Shown: positions 13,133 to 25,587 of the stretch, piece after piece
Numbering within the stretch: position 1 is the stretch's first letter
Layout of the letters: the number at the start of each line of letters is the position of its first letter
From: Merluccius polli
Taxonomy: Eukaryota > Chordata > Actinopteri > Gadiformes > Merlucciidae
Reading direction: 5' to 3'
Length of the DNA stretch: 64,000 bases
NCBI GenBank assembly: GCA_030340625.1
Contig: JAOPHQ010000568.1
Span: forward strand, 297,501 to 361,500
Notes under the pieces: model-generated
What the model saw: only the letters and a program-made list of their open reading frames with translations
Told to the model about the DNA's origin: nothing
Database searches by the model: none
Made by a program: the position numbers and the translations under genes

Positions 13133-15210
13133 TGTAATATATGTTATCTGTGTTTATTTTATGTAATACATTTATTTGAATTAAATCGTTTTTAAATATA
13201 TATGTTGACATTTATTTGACATATGTTTACAAGCAAACCATTACATAATCACCAATGTGCAACCTATAACTAGTGAAAATAAATAATAAATAATTAGTGA
13301 AAATATGTGATTACCTCATCTAATGATAATTCATATAGAAAAAGGCTTATGAGGACATTTCGGAACAATCATCAATGACATTTTGTTAACAATGACTTAG
13401 ACGAAGGCTTCAGGATGAAACAAATAATTATACAAAAACAATGAGGCAATTAGACATCTATGGTTTAAAGTGCTTTGCATTTTCTGAACAGTTAATGATG
13501 AAGTAAAATATAGAAATTCATCAGTATTATGATTATGTGTGGTGGATACTTGGAAACTAAACACACTGCTGCAGTGCACACAGGTATAGGGGGGCCATTA
13601 GACAGACACACACACACACACACACACAGTGCTGCATACACAACCACACAAACAACAAAATAAGCTGTTTTAACTCGTCTCTCAGTAGCTTTTTCTTTGT
13701 GCCTTCACACAAATAGAAATGGCAGAACAATGCATTTCTTGGCGCCTCACACTATTGTTTGTTGATGCACCAGTTCTTAAATGTGATTTTATGCTCTCAC
13801 TGTCTAATCATCTGTACCTTTTATGTTTGTCTCTTTCTGGTTGTCGTTTATATTGTGTCTCTCACAGTCTGTTGTGAGACACATCCTCATCTCGAATCCA
13901 TTTGACCTTCTTCTCCTCTTGGTTCTCATCCTCTTATACGTAATATAATACGAAAAAGTAGCTACTATTTTAGCAGTTTGGGATTGATTCTCATTTCCCC
14001 CACAATGCATTGCATGACATCACGTCAGGGAGACGACAGACCAAAGCCCGCCTTGAGACCATTGAGAGAGACGAGTAGAGACAGACTAGTAAGAGATTGT
14101 TCAGCAGATTATACAGATAAATCAATCTATCAACAGTATTTGCAGTAGTTGATGTACTCGTCGCATTGCTGCTCAAAGGTGTACCGCCCCGTAAAGCGGT
14201 GCCGGCGTCTGTGTCACTGTCAGCGTCACCCGTGCTGCTTTGTTGTCTTCCGATATCTTCTCCGTGAGCGACAGTACGTCGACCAATGGGATGAGCGTAT
14301 TCTGTATCGTCATACTCGTGTGTGAATATGCTGTCAGCTCATTGGTCACAGACCAGGACAGGGCCCGGGAACAACTTTACCGTACATGTCCATATAACGC
14401 GCCCTGTTATTCATTTCCCATTGGCATTTTACTATATGACTATGTTTTGACTCTCACAGTAATACGGGACAAAGTGCGTCCCTTTTCAGCTCAATACGGG
14501 ACGGCTGCTTTTGTTTCTAAATACGGACGAGTCCGTGTTTCAAGGGACGGTTGCACTGCACTATGCACTGCTGTCCATAGACCGCTCCAGCGCTCGTTGC
14601 TGCATTTCTAAATGGTAGCTAGCAACTCACCAGGACACTTCACCAACATTGTGGGTCTTGCCACAATTAAAGAGAAATAAGAAATAAAGCCTTCGCCGTT
14701 GCATGTTGTTATTGAGATATTAATTTTCTAACGAAGACGCCATAGTTCTTCAAGGCTGAGGCTTCCTTCCACCACGTCTCCCTCACGTGACGTCATCGCC
14801 GATTTGCGTTAAAAAGAACTGTTACTACCAAAAACGACAAAAACTAGACTTTAACACCATTTTGGAGACATTTCTAAGTTTATATACATATCTTGAGTGC
14901 TTTATGTACCCATTAATCGACAGTGGTGTTTAACCTGCACCACGGCCTTTAACTTTTCATTCATTTTCTGTGTGTGCCTCTCTCACATTTTCAAATACAT
15001 GTCAGCCTCCCTAGCTCTTTCTTTAGGTTTTTTCTTCTGCATATCACCTCTCCATCTTCCCCATTTTTCTGAACTCCACCTCTCCCCCTGCGCTCATTTG
15101 TTCACATCACTTCACTTATCTCTCCTCCTTTTCCCTCACATACAATCCTCTCTCGTTTTCATCTATGTAAATCTCTCTGTCTGTCTCCTCCTCATTCTAC
15201 ATTTTCTTTA
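13133..15210. other. No gene recognised
   Basis: Unassigned. A short CA run lies at about 13609-13627. The segment 13990-14830 looks repetitive (GC-richer, with CACGT/ACGTG motifs), but I could not bound it. Reading frames here show no recognisable domain. Confidence 0.5.
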
Positions 15211-15212
15211 GC

Positions 15213-15226
15213 ACCCCCCCCCCCCC

Positions 15227-15264
<38 letters not shown>
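15213..15264. repeat. Poly-C plus (CA)n tract
   Basis: About 17 C followed by about 17 CA units. Confidence 0.95.
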
Positions 15265-15267
<3 letters not shown>

Positions 15268-15695
15268 TGATGAAAAGTTCTTTAGAAATAGTGTGCTATT
15301 ACATCACACCGGTTGATGTACAACTACGTGTCTGTGCGTGCATGCTTGTTATTGTTGCCCATCTGCTTGCCCTCTGCCCCCTTCACCACCTCCTCTTGTA
15401 TCCGCTTCCTCCTTTTCCCACCGATGGCCATGCTTTGCTGTTTTGTATTTTCAACTTTTGCAGTGTGGAGCATTGGGTTGGAAACATGACACCCAGTAAC
15501 TGGTGCATCACACCTATGGGTTCATTGTCACAACAGCCAGGTATCGAGAGCGAGGAGGGATCTCTGAGGAGCTAGGAGTGAGGATACACAAGAGCAGCCT
15601 TCCCGTAACGCTGCACAATTGAACGGCATGTTGCTAATAACTCCACCCTTAACATCTGGCAAATTTGAATGAGATGGCAGCGAAAACAGTAATAG

Positions 15696-15738
15696 TAAAA
15701 AAACAATAATAATAATAATAATAGTAATAATAATAGTA

Positions 15739-15782
<44 letters not shown>
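15696..15782. repeat. (AAT)n microsatellite, interrupted
   Basis: AATAATAAT array with a few AGT interruptions. It generates a poly-Leu frame on the minus strand. Confidence 0.95.
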
Positions 15783-17088
<1,306 letters not shown>

Positions 17089-17165
17089 TATACCATGACC
17101 CGGGCGAATACTCGATTCTGATTGGCTGGAGTTGTGTTGATTTGATGTGTTGTGATGATGAGTTG

Positions 17166-18413
17166 CCATGTTGTTACTAAGGTCATCTCTATTTACTGGA
17201 GTAATAAGGTAACGTTGCCATGTCGTTACTAAGATCGTCTCTATTCACTGGAGTAATAAGGTAACGTTGCCATGTCGTTACTAAGATCGTCTCTATTTAC
17301 TGGAGTAATAAGGTAACATTACCATGTCGTTACTAAGATCGTCTCTATTTACTGGAGTAATAAGGTAACGTTGCCATGTCGTTACTAAGGTCGTCTCTAT
17401 TTACTGGAGTAATAAGGTAACGTTACCATGTCGTTACTAAGATCGTCTCTATTTACTGGAGTAATAAGGTAACGTTGCCATGTCGTTACTAAGATTGTCT
17501 CTATTTACTGGAGTAATAAGGTAACGTTGCCATGTCGTTACTAAGATCATCTCTATTTACTGGAGTAATAAGGTAACGTCGCCATGTCGTTACTAAGGTC
17601 ATCTCTATTTACTGGAGTAATAAGGTAACGTTGCCATGTCGTTACTAAGATCGTCTCTATTCACTGGAGTAATAAGGTAACGTTGCCATGTCGTTACTAA
17701 GATCGTCTCTATTTACTGGAGTAATAAGGTAACATTACCATGTCGTTACTAAGATCGTCTCTATTTACTGGAGTAATAAGGTAACGTTGCCATGTTGTTA
17801 CTAAGATCGTCTCTATTTACTGGAGTAATAAGGTAATGTTACCATGTCGTTACTAAGATCGTCTCTATTTACTGGAGTAATAAGGTAACGTCGCCATGTC
17901 GTTACTAAGGTCGTCTCTATTTACTGGAGTAATAAGGTAACGTTACCATGTCGTTACTAAGATCGTCTCTATTTACTGGAGTAATAAGGTAACGTTGCCA
18001 TGTCGTTACTAAGATTGTCTCTATTTACTGGAGTAATAAGGTAACGTTGCCATGTCGTTACTAAGATCATCTCTATTTACTGGAGTAATAAGGTAACGTC
18101 GCCATGTCGTTACTAAGGTCGTCTCTATTTACTGGAGTAATAAGGTAACGTTGCCATGTCGTTACTAAGGTCGTCTCTATTTACTGGAGTAATAAGGTAA
18201 CGTCGCCATGTCGTTACTAAGATCGTCTCTATTTACTGGAGTAATAAGGTAACGTTACCATGTTGTTACTAAGATCGTCTCTATCTACCGGAGTAATAAG
18301 GTAACGTTGCCATGTCGTTACTAAGGTCGTCTCTATTTACTGGAGTAATAAGGTAACGTTGCCATGTCGTTACTAAGATCGTCTCTATTTACTGGAGTAA
18401 TAAGGTAACGTCT
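17166..18413. repeat. 52-bp minisatellite, 24 copies, with higher-order structure
   Basis: The unit reads gccatgtcgttactaag..., includes ctctatttactggagtaata, and ends aaggtaacgtt. The span of 1248 bp equals exactly 24 units. Variants such as GGTAACGTTACC form a 12-bp palindrome at the unit junction. The same variant order recurs at a spacing of 416 bp (8 units; 17166 and 17582) and another at 520 bp (10 units; 17491 and 18011), so the array also grew by multi-unit duplication. Confidence 0.95.
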
Positions 18414-18428
18414 GCATTCCAGTTTAAT

Positions 18429-19027
18429 CTCAGGAACACAAAAAGTAGTGCAAGCTAAAAGTTGTAATTTTGAGACAGAATTACCCCATTCAAACACCCT
18501 TATATTTTTAATGATTTGCAAGTGGCCATGGTATAAGCGGGATAATCAAAAAAAAAAAACTTTTATTGCGGCGGCAAATACATGCACACAATTCCGTGGA
18601 TTATCCCTTACTTCAATGCATCTCTACCACGCGGGCTCTAAAAGTGTTACTGGCAGAGAACTTTCATACACTTTTAAGTGGGTTGAAAGTGGGCAGAAGT
18701 GTTTCTCTGGGTGTCCTGGGGTCCTCTTCCACCTGTCTGTCTGCAGTGTCAGCAGCACATCTGGAGGGGGCAGGAGACAACATGGCAGCTCATATTGCTC
18801 CGGGCGCTCTGACAGTCGGGGGCTAATGACCTGGAAGGATAAACTGTCCCTCTACATATGGGCCTGACCAGCTCTGTGTGCGTGAGTTTGTGTGATTCAC
18901 GACAGAGTGGATTATCCCGTTTATACCATGGCCACTTGCAAATCATTAAAATATAAGGGTGTTGATTCATATTTTGGGATAATTTGTTTTTAACCTTTAG
19001 CTTGCACTACTTTTTGTGTTCCTGGAT
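18429..19027. repeat. Inverted repeat, two arms of about 117 bp
   Basis: Left arm 18429-18548 (GGAACACAAAAAGTAGTGCA onward) is repeated inverted at 18909-19027. Both arms contain TATACCATGGCCACTTGC, related to the outer terminus TATACCATG of the surrounding element. Confidence 0.85.
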
Positions 19028-19247
19028 ACAAACGGCAATGACCGGAGAAATATATGGGTCTGACTAATGCCTGGAACGCAATCAGTTAACATGAGATTCA
19101 TGTGTTAACATTAATGTTTTGTTTAGCACATACATTTTTAGACCAGTGGTAAGACTATTTATGTTACAATAGCTGTGCAGTTATCGAAAGGTAATCAACA
19201 CCCCTCCAGCCAATCAGAATCGAGTATTCACCCGGGCCATGGTATAA

Positions 19248-19960
19248 ATAGTTATATATTATATGTATATAATTTGGAAGTGTGCAGTATGTGTTTATGT
19301 GAATGGCCAAATGTGTGTTTAGGTATTATGTGTGTGTGCATGCATGTGAGTGTGTGCTTGTGAGTATGTATGCACACCTATATGTGTGTGTGTATGAGCA
19401 CAAGTGTGTGTGTGTGTATGTGTGTGTGTGTATGTGTGTGTGTGTGCGTGCGTGCAGAGAAAGGCCCGGGACCTTGTCACAGGCATTTAGAAGAGTCCCA
19501 ATGCACGTGGGCCTGTGATGCTCCCTGCTAGCCTAGTAATTAGGACAGGACTTGTTGACCACAAGCACCTTCAGCTGGGCCAACTGACAGAACAAGGGCG
19601 CAAGACATCGGACACTACCCAAGTATTTCATTTTTCCTCTGTGGATTAGCTGTTTGAGAGCGAAAGTTTTCCTCTGACCCATTTAAAGAACAATGTAACT
19701 TTGCCTAATGTCACAATTAGAGCGTGTGCATTATGAACGCTGCTTTTGATAATGGTTTCCCTGTTAGGTCTGCGTTTTGGTGATTTTTTCTGTTGTTGTA
19801 AAATCAGATCAAATGTGCTACAAAAGAGAGTGGGGGAATACACCAGATCATGGATTTGTTTTGTATTTGTTGCTTTATTCTGTAACATGGACTAACATGG
19901 ACAGAGAGGGAGAGGACTTTTTTTTGGTTTAGTTTCAAATCTTGCTCTCCGCTCTTTTCT

Positions 19961-19965
<5 letters not shown>
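19248..19965. other. No gene recognised; GT-rich stretch
   Basis: Interrupted GT repeats at about 19320-19457. The remainder is unassigned. Confidence 0.6.

Positions 19966-20053
<88 letters not shown>
19966..20053. repeat. (CT)n microsatellite, about 44 units
   Basis: Pure CT run. Confidence 0.97.
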
Positions 20054-20055
<2 letters not shown>

Positions 20056-20544
20056 ACAACTCCCAAATCTTACCTACAACACCTTTAAGTCAATGCAGTA
20101 AACATGAGGTATTCATATTAATATTAGTTTTTCCCAAAGTACCTGATGTTTCTGAGTGAATTTTTACTTTGACTTAAATATAGTATATTGTATATATAGG
20201 TACTATGTCCTCTGCTGGTGTGCCTTGCATTATCTTGACTAATGGAATCCATGGGCAATAAAACAGCATGTATTATATACATTATTAGGGCCCTATATCA
20301 TGGCTAACATGGTTACTGGCATATCACAAACACATATGTGCAGCAACCCTCGTGACTCCTAACTTACTCCTGTCTTTCTAACGTCCTACAACACCAATGG
20401 CCGTCCGTGAAAGAGAGTCATGGCACAAGTGTTTTATGTATCATATTCAATCTCTTCTTTATATGGGGGGGGGGGGGTAAAGAGAGAGGATGAAAGACAG
20501 AGAGAGAGATGGGGAGAGAATAGATGGAATAGAAGGAGAAGTAG

Positions 20545-20576
<32 letters not shown>

Positions 20577-20974
20577 GGAGGCATATGCAATAAATGCCTA
20601 CCCTGTAAATCTGAAGTGTTGTGAAGTGTAGCAAACCAATGACATTGGGTGGCGGAGAAAGCACAACTCCCTGTCTCTGGAGGGGGGGGGGGCAGGGGGG
20701 GGGAACCCCATTTGGGAGGAATTATACTGGTGTTTCGTCATCGATCCCTGTGATTGATCCTGTCCTTTGCTGAGCGGCGGTGGCTCCCTCTTGATTTAAA
20801 ACCAATTATACACAATGAGGACCTGGGAGGAGACTCTGGGCCATGAGGACTAGGGGGTGATGTCACTCGTACACACAGACACGAAGAGAGAGAGAGAGAG
20901 AGAGAGAGGTTTGGGGCTGAGAGAGAGGGGGAGTTGAGAGAGATAGATAGGGGATGGTTGAGTTTTGGTTCAGT
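20054..20974. other. No gene recognised
   Basis: GA-rich runs at about 20550-20577 and 20886-20909, and poly-G runs near 20466 and 20682. No gene or bounded element seen. Confidence 0.6.
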
Positions 20975-21123
20975 GAAAACAGGAGGCGTGTCCCGGCGCA
21001 AACGTTCCCTGGTGCTATTCTGCACTTTCACAAAACAATTGCGCCACAGACCAGGAAAAACCAAGTCTAAAGTCAGTGGCGCTTATTCAGACGCTATTTT
21101 AAGGGCGCATGCTTGGCCATAAT

Positions 21124-21282
21124 CAGGGAGGGGATGCGCGATTGTTGACGGGGGGGGGGGGGTGCGGTCCAAAACTCAAATACAAAATAAAATAAAAAAA
21201 TAATTACGGCCGGCCGGCTCGGCCTGAAATCGTCCGGCCGTTAGGGAAATCTCCCGAACCTCCCTATGCCAGCCCGTCCCTG
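21124..21282. mobile_element. hAT MITE, 159 bp, with GC-rich core
   Basis: Ends CAGGGAGGGG and AGCCCGTCCCTG, flanked by GCCATAAT and GCCATAGT (8 bp, one mismatch). Contains GCGCGATTGTTGACGGGG and a CCGGCCG-rich part. A close relative lies at about 46764-46952. Confidence 0.7.
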
Positions 21283-21362
21283 GCCATAGTGTAGTGTACA
21301 ACGTGCATACACTTTGCTTCTCTCATCTACAAGGAAGCAGTTCCCATTTTTGCAAACCATAC

Positions 21363-21643
21363 TGTAGCGACCCTGGTATGTGTACTAGTGAGTGACAGCG
21401 CTGTAGTCCAATCACAAGCAGGGTTACTAGGTCCAGCAACATGGGGGCTTGTGATTGGGGGAGGTTGCGCAGTGTGTGTGGGTGTCTTCCTGTGCGAGCT
21501 CTGAGTAGTAGTGCGTGAAACGTGGGTGTAGAGCGATACATGTGTGCCTTGTTAAGCTGTTGTAAAGTTTCCGAAGTTCGTGGAATAAAGCCAACCGGCT
21601 GTTACACCGGATACCTGCCTCCGCTTCTTTTATGATCGTCACA
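21363..21643 (+). repeat. Upstream LTR copy (solo-LTR-like context)
   Basis: 281 bp, TG...CA ends, with AATAAA in the R/U5 area. It is followed by ATAC and by host-like sequence rather than by the primer-binding site. Confidence 0.85.
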
Positions 21644-22188
21644 ATACATACAAGCAAAAATATTACCACATATGTGAAAAAATAGACATAAATCTAGCGT
21701 ACACAGTTACCCAAAATATTCAGGCTAATAGTAATGATGGATCAAATTAACCTGTTTGACCAATAGTCGCAAGACCCATATAAGGACACCAGGATGTAAT
21801 CGAAAACACACAGAAACACGAAGCGGTGTAACTGAAAGAATATTCGGCATACTGAAAATGCGCTTCAGCTTATTTGACAGAAGAGCTGCATCATCTGTAA
21901 GCAGTGCTTGAAGTGGGCCGGTACGCACCGGCACTTTTTCTTGCGTACCGGCACTTGTCACAGGCTGCACCCCCACCACCTCGTCGGTCGTAGGTCCGGG
22001 GTGGGTTATGATCGCGCCCCCCGTCGACAATCGCCCCCCCCCCCCCGCCGTACGCAGTACCGGCACTTATTTTTTTCCACTTCAAACACTGTCTATAAGC
22101 AAAGTAATCTCGGTCTAATGTTAGACCACATTGCAAATATATCACCATGCATTCAAAACCTCGTGATTCAGTGAGAGTGAGGCCAAAA
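21644..22188 (+). repeat. Duplicated flank block X, copy 1
   Basis: Matches 27756-28306 almost base for base apart from poly-C length. It begins ATACATACAAGC directly after the LTR and ends GAGTGAGGCCAAAA, where it switches to LTR tail. Confidence 0.9.
21902..22091. mobile_element. hAT MITE inside block X, copy 1
   Basis: TIRs CAGTGCTTGAAGTG and CACTTCAAACACTG, flanks TCTGTAAG and TCTATAAG (8-bp TSD, one mismatch). The core has GTCGGTCGTAGGTCCGGGGT and poly-C. Confidence 0.85.
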
Positions 22189-22214
22189 CCTCCGCTTCTT
22201 TTATGATCGTCACA
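22189..22214 (+). repeat. 26-bp LTR tail abutting the primer-binding site
   Basis: CCTCCGCTTCTTTTATGATC and the following GTCACA repeat the last 26 bp of the LTR exactly. Upstream of it the sequence is the flank block, not LTR, so most of the true 5' LTR is missing here. Confidence 0.9.
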
Positions 22215-22215
22215 C

Positions 22216-22232
22216 TGGTGTCAGAAGTGACT
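22216..22232 (+). promoter_or_regulatory. tRNA primer-binding site, probably tRNA-Leu
   Basis: TGGTGTCAGAAGTG lies one base after the LTR tail. TGG complements the CCA tail, and the following bases match the 3' acceptor end of vertebrate tRNA-Leu as I remember it. Confidence 0.65.
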
Positions 22233-22309
22233 TCGGACGTTAAATAAGGATCCGGTCGGGAGCTAGCCTAGCCACAGCAGAAGATTAGCCATCTCGCTAG
22301 CTGCACGTT

Positions 22310-23302
22310 ATGGAGGACTTCGGCGGGACAAGAGTGAAGGAGGAGAGGAGAGACGTGGAGGAAGGAGCCTACGGTTGGTCGGGAACCGCCAGCGGGTACG
22401 AGAGAGCTGCACGTGAGGCGAAGGAGAGCCGGAGAGAGACGGTGGTGGAAATAGCTCACGAGTCGAGCATGACGCCGTCTTTCACGCGGCGCAGCAACCC
22501 TCTCTCTACCGGAGAGAGAGAACAGCGCGAGGTAAACAGCGTTCTTCTTCCCGCTTCTGTTACCTCCGTTAAAACACCCAAGTACTCTGGCAGGTCAGAC
22601 TGGGAGGCTTTTCATGCACAATTTGAGTTGTTAGCTCATGCAGTGGGGTGGTCGACAGAAGCTAAAGCCCTACAGCTAGCACTCTGCCTCACTGACGAAG
22701 CGCTGACTTGTCTCCTACTGCTCACCCCCGAGGACAGACACTGTTACACGGCTTTAGTAGGGGCCCTACAGAGGCGTTTTGGACAATGTTTACAACCAGA
22801 GCTCCTTCGTAATGAACTAAATAATCGATGCAGAAGGACCGGGGAGCCGTTACGTGTACTGGCCAACGACATAGAGAGTCTGACCAGGCGGGCTTACGCA
22901 CACATGCCACCGGGGGTACAGAGCGAACTAGCCCGTGACCAGTTCATCCGAGCCCTTTTCCCCTCTGAACTGCGGGTTCAGGTTCAGCTGCAGCACCCAC
23001 GGACCTTACAGTCAGCCTTGGAGATGGCTGCAGAGAGGGAGATCGTATGGGGAGTAGCTGCAGGGAGCAGCGTAAAAGAAAGCCCGCTGGCGGTGAGGAC
23101 GGCAGCCGGGGGCCCGACAGTGGAGGAGAAACCGGCCTGGGCAGCTGAAATGACCGAACTGATCAGAACTATGTCACTACAGCCCGTACGACGGCCGCGG
23201 CCAGGGCCCAGAGTCTGCTGGGAGTGTGGACAGCCAGGGCATTTGGCTAGAGAGTGCCCTAAACAGCGCCCGGCTCAGGGAAACGGCTCCGGGTCCGCAT
23301 AG
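22310..23302 (+). CDS. gag: gypsy gag polyprotein
   Basis: A 330-codon frame beginning MEDFGGTRVKEERRDVEEGA. It would form the retrotransposon's capsid and bind its RNA. The middle (about residues 90-240) has the helical capsid-like pattern of gypsy Gag, with KYSGRSDWEAFHAQFE and later an arginine-rich stretch. A single CCHC zinc knuckle (CWECGQPGHLAREC, about residues 303-316) sits near the C-terminus. The start at 22310 is the first ATG after the primer-binding site. The stop at 23300 is 8 bases before the pol ATG, which is in another frame, so pol would need re-initiation or frameshifting. The frame is intact. Confidence 0.85.
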   Translation: MEDFGGTRVKEERRDVEEGAYGWSGTASGYERAAREAKESRRETVVEIAHESSMTPSFTRRSNPLSTGEREQREVNSVLLPASVTSVKTPKYSGRSDWEAFHAQFELLAHAVGWSTEAKALQLALCLTDEALTCLLLLTPEDRHCYTALVGALQRRFGQCLQPELLRNELNNRCRRTGEPLRVLANDIESLTRRAYAHMPPGVQSELARDQFIRALFPSELRVQVQLQHPRTLQSALEMAAEREIVWGVAAGSSVKESPLAVRTAAGGPTVEEKPAWAAEMTELIRTMSLQPVRRPRPGPRVCWECGQPGHLARECPKQRPAQGNGSGSA

Positions 23303-23310
23303 AGGGGAAT

Positions 23311-25587
23311 ATGCGGACTCCACCCCCTCCCCCTACCTCCCAGCCAGCCTCCACAGCAGACGATGACACCAGCTTGGTACCTGACATCTTAGTGGGGCGT
23401 GCCTCGGTGGGTGAGTCGTGCTATATTTCAGTCACTGTGGAGGGTGTACCATGTCTGGCTCTAGTAGACTCTGGGGCAACAGTTTCCTTGGTGAGACCTG
23501 ATGTGGTGCCTGGGGGGACCCAGTTGGAGCCGACCGCCAAGTGGCTGCGCACCGTCACCGGGGAACTAGCTCCCCTGACAGGAAAAAGCAGGTTTTCAGT
23601 GACTATAGGGGGGTGGGCGGTACGTCACCTGCTATGGATAGCTGCCGTTCAGGAACCCTGTATTCTGGGTTTGGACTTTCTAAAAGCTACAGGATGTGTC
23701 CTGGACTTTGGGAGGGGCCTGGTGAGTTTCCGAGGGGGGCCAGTCGTCACTATGTGGTCCATAGACACCCCTGTCACACCCCCTGTCAGACTTTTCACAC
23801 CGGCTGGTGAATCGATAGGGGCAGCTCTCAACATCACCCCGGCCGCGTCCCTCCCTCCTGCCACTCCCACACGGGGTGTCGGCCCCTCTTTCACCTCGAC
23901 CCCCCCATCAGGTGTGACCCCCCCCCTCTCACCTTCTCCCCCTCTTCTTACAAAAGCCTCACAGCTGCAGCCCAGAGGAACCGTGGAGGCTGGAGTCAAC
24001 AGCACCCCTTCAGGGACCACGTCCACCGTACACGCGACCACGTCCCGGTCACTTTCGACCCATACAGACAGAGAGGGGGAAATATCGGCTGTGAGAGATA
24101 TATGGAGGAAGAACTGTGGCGGCCTGGACCCTCAACAGCAGGAGGAGCTGTGGCAGCTGTTACTAGAATTCAAAGACAGCTTTGCCATGAGCGACGAGGA
24201 GGTGGGGGTGACTCACCTAGTACATCACGACATCGACACGGGGGACGCACGCCCCATCAAGTGCCGGCCTCGCCGCCTCCCCCTGGCTCGTCAAGAGGCT
24301 TGCGACGAGGCAGTTCGTAACCTACTGCAGGCAGGCATCATCGAGCCCTCAGACAGCCCCTGGGCCGCCGCCGTTGTCATGGTCCCCAAGAAGGTGAGCG
24401 GTTGGAGGCTCTGTCTGGACTACCGGCCGGTGAACGGGATAACCCAGAAAGACTCCTACCCCCTGCCACGCATAGACGAGTCTCTGGACCTGGTCTCCGG
24501 GTCCTCTTGGTTCTCCTCCTTGGACCTCCGCAGCGGCTATTACCAGGTTCCCCTCTCCCCGGAGGCAAGACCCAAAACAGCGTTTTGCACAGGGCGGGGG
24601 CTGTGGCAGTTCAAGGTCCTTAGTTTTGGCCTTTGTAATGCCCCGGCCACCTTCGCGAGGTTGATGGACAGGGTGCTGGCCGGGGTCCCCCGGCAACAGT
24701 GCCTGGTATACCTCGACGACATCCTGGCTCATGGAAGTTCCTTCGAGACAGCTCTGGGAGCCCTGCGTCAAGTGCTGGAGAGGATAAGGACTGCTGGCCT
24801 TAAGCTTCACCCAGAAAAGTGCCACTTCATGCAGCGAGAGGTAACCTTTTTGGGTCACAAGGTGGGAGGGGAGGGCATTGGCACTCTGGGGAACAAGGTG
24901 CAGGCTGTCACCGATTGGCCAGCACCCACCAACCAGAAGCAGCTGAAGAGCTTCTTGGGCCTAGCCTCGTACTACAGGAGGTTCGTACGGGGCTTCTCCT
25001 GCACCGCTGCCCCCCTGTTTCAGCTGCTACAAAAAGACTGCGACTTTCTCTGGACCGAGCAGTGTCAGGAGGCCTTCACCAGCCTTCAACGGGCTCTGAG
25101 CGAAGCCCCGGTTCTTGCCCCAGCTGATCCCTCCTTGCCATTCCTCCTGGATACGGACGCTAGTGGCTCGGGGGTGGGTGGTGTGCTGTCCCAGACTGGC
25201 CCCGATGGGGAACGGGTGGTGGCATATTTCAGCCGAGCGTTCAACAAGGCTGAAAGGCGCTACTGTGTCACCCGCAGGGAGCTCTTGGCTGTAGTGCTGT
25301 CCATCAGGCATTTCAAGTACTATCTGTGCGGCCCACTGTTCAGAGTGAGGACAGACCACGCGGCTCTCCAGTGGCTCATGACATTCAAAGAGCCAGAGGG
25401 ACAGGTCGCCAGGTGGATAGAAGAGCTCCAGGCTTTCAACTTCACCGTGGAGCATCGGCCGGGGGCCCGCCACACCAACGCCGATGCCCGTGTGCCGCGG
25501 TGGGGTGCCAGTATTGCGAGCGGAGAGAGACTCGTGAGAGAGAACTGCAGGAGGAAAACGGGGGCTGTGCCGCTGTGCGTCGGGTAG
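23311..25587 (+). CDS. pol: gypsy pol part 1: protease, reverse transcriptase, RNase H
   Basis: A 758-codon frame. The aspartic protease motif LVDSGATVSLV is at about residue 51, with LGLDFL further on. Reverse transcriptase follows, with WRLCLDYRPVN, LDLRSGYYQVPL and the catalytic YLDD box at about residue 466. The RNase H/connection part follows (DTDASGSGVGGVL near residue 611, FSRAFNKAERRYCVTRREL, and TDHAALQWL). After GARHTNADA the frame runs into unrelated residues and stops at 25585, whereas the continuation toward integrase is in another frame. This indicates a small deletion or insertion near 25486-25495. All catalytic motifs up to that point look intact. Confidence 0.9.
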   Translation: MRTPPPPPTSQPASTADDDTSLVPDILVGRASVGESCYISVTVEGVPCLALVDSGATVSLVRPDVVPGGTQLEPTAKWLRTVTGELAPLTGKSRFSVTIGGWAVRHLLWIAAVQEPCILGLDFLKATGCVLDFGRGLVSFRGGPVVTMWSIDTPVTPPVRLFTPAGESIGAALNITPAASLPPATPTRGVGPSFTSTPPSGVTPPLSPSPPLLTKASQLQPRGTVEAGVNSTPSGTTSTVHATTSRSLSTHTDREGEISAVRDIWRKNCGGLDPQQQEELWQLLLEFKDSFAMSDEEVGVTHLVHHDIDTGDARPIKCRPRRLPLARQEACDEAVRNLLQAGIIEPSDSPWAAAVVMVPKKVSGWRLCLDYRPVNGITQKDSYPLPRIDESLDLVSGSSWFSSLDLRSGYYQVPLSPEARPKTAFCTGRGLWQFKVLSFGLCNAPATFARLMDRVLAGVPRQQCLVYLDDILAHGSSFETALGALRQVLERIRTAGLKLHPEKCHFMQREVTFLGHKVGGEGIGTLGNKVQAVTDWPAPTNQKQLKSFLGLASYYRRFVRGFSCTAAPLFQLLQKDCDFLWTEQCQEAFTSLQRALSEAPVLAPADPSLPFLLDTDASGSGVGGVLSQTGPDGERVVAYFSRAFNKAERRYCVTRRELLAVVLSIRHFKYYLCGPLFRVRTDHAALQWLMTFKEPEGQVARWIEELQAFNFTVEHRPGARHTNADARVPRWGASIASGERLVRENCRRKTGAVPLCVG

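Larger units (their letters stand above)
17089..19247. mobile_element. TIR element carrying a minisatellite and a nested inverted repeat
   Basis: The left end TATACCATGACCCGGGCGAA continues into GAATACTCGATTCTGATTGG. The same string, inverted, forms the right end (about 19195-19247), giving about 50-bp TIRs. The terminal TATA could be the TSD or part of the TIR. The inside holds 24 copies of a 52-bp unit, then an inverted pair of about 117-bp arms. No transposase is seen. The superfamily is not identified. Confidence 0.6.

Noticed and set aside
17166..18413. Regular repeats that could suggest a CRISPR array
   Set aside because: The 52-bp units abut with no unique spacers, the genome is vertebrate, and there are no cas genes. 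It is a minisatellite.
20286..20974. TTAGGGCCCTATATCATGGC at 20285 as the left end of the interrupted TAGGGCCC MITE
   Set aside because: After the first dozen bases it does not match the right end at 28727, and the flanks do not form a TSD.
23649..24858. Minus-strand frames of 130-169 codons inside the gypsy pol region
   Set aside because: They are shadows of the GC-rich coding strand. The plus-strand frames carry the recognised protease and RT motifs.
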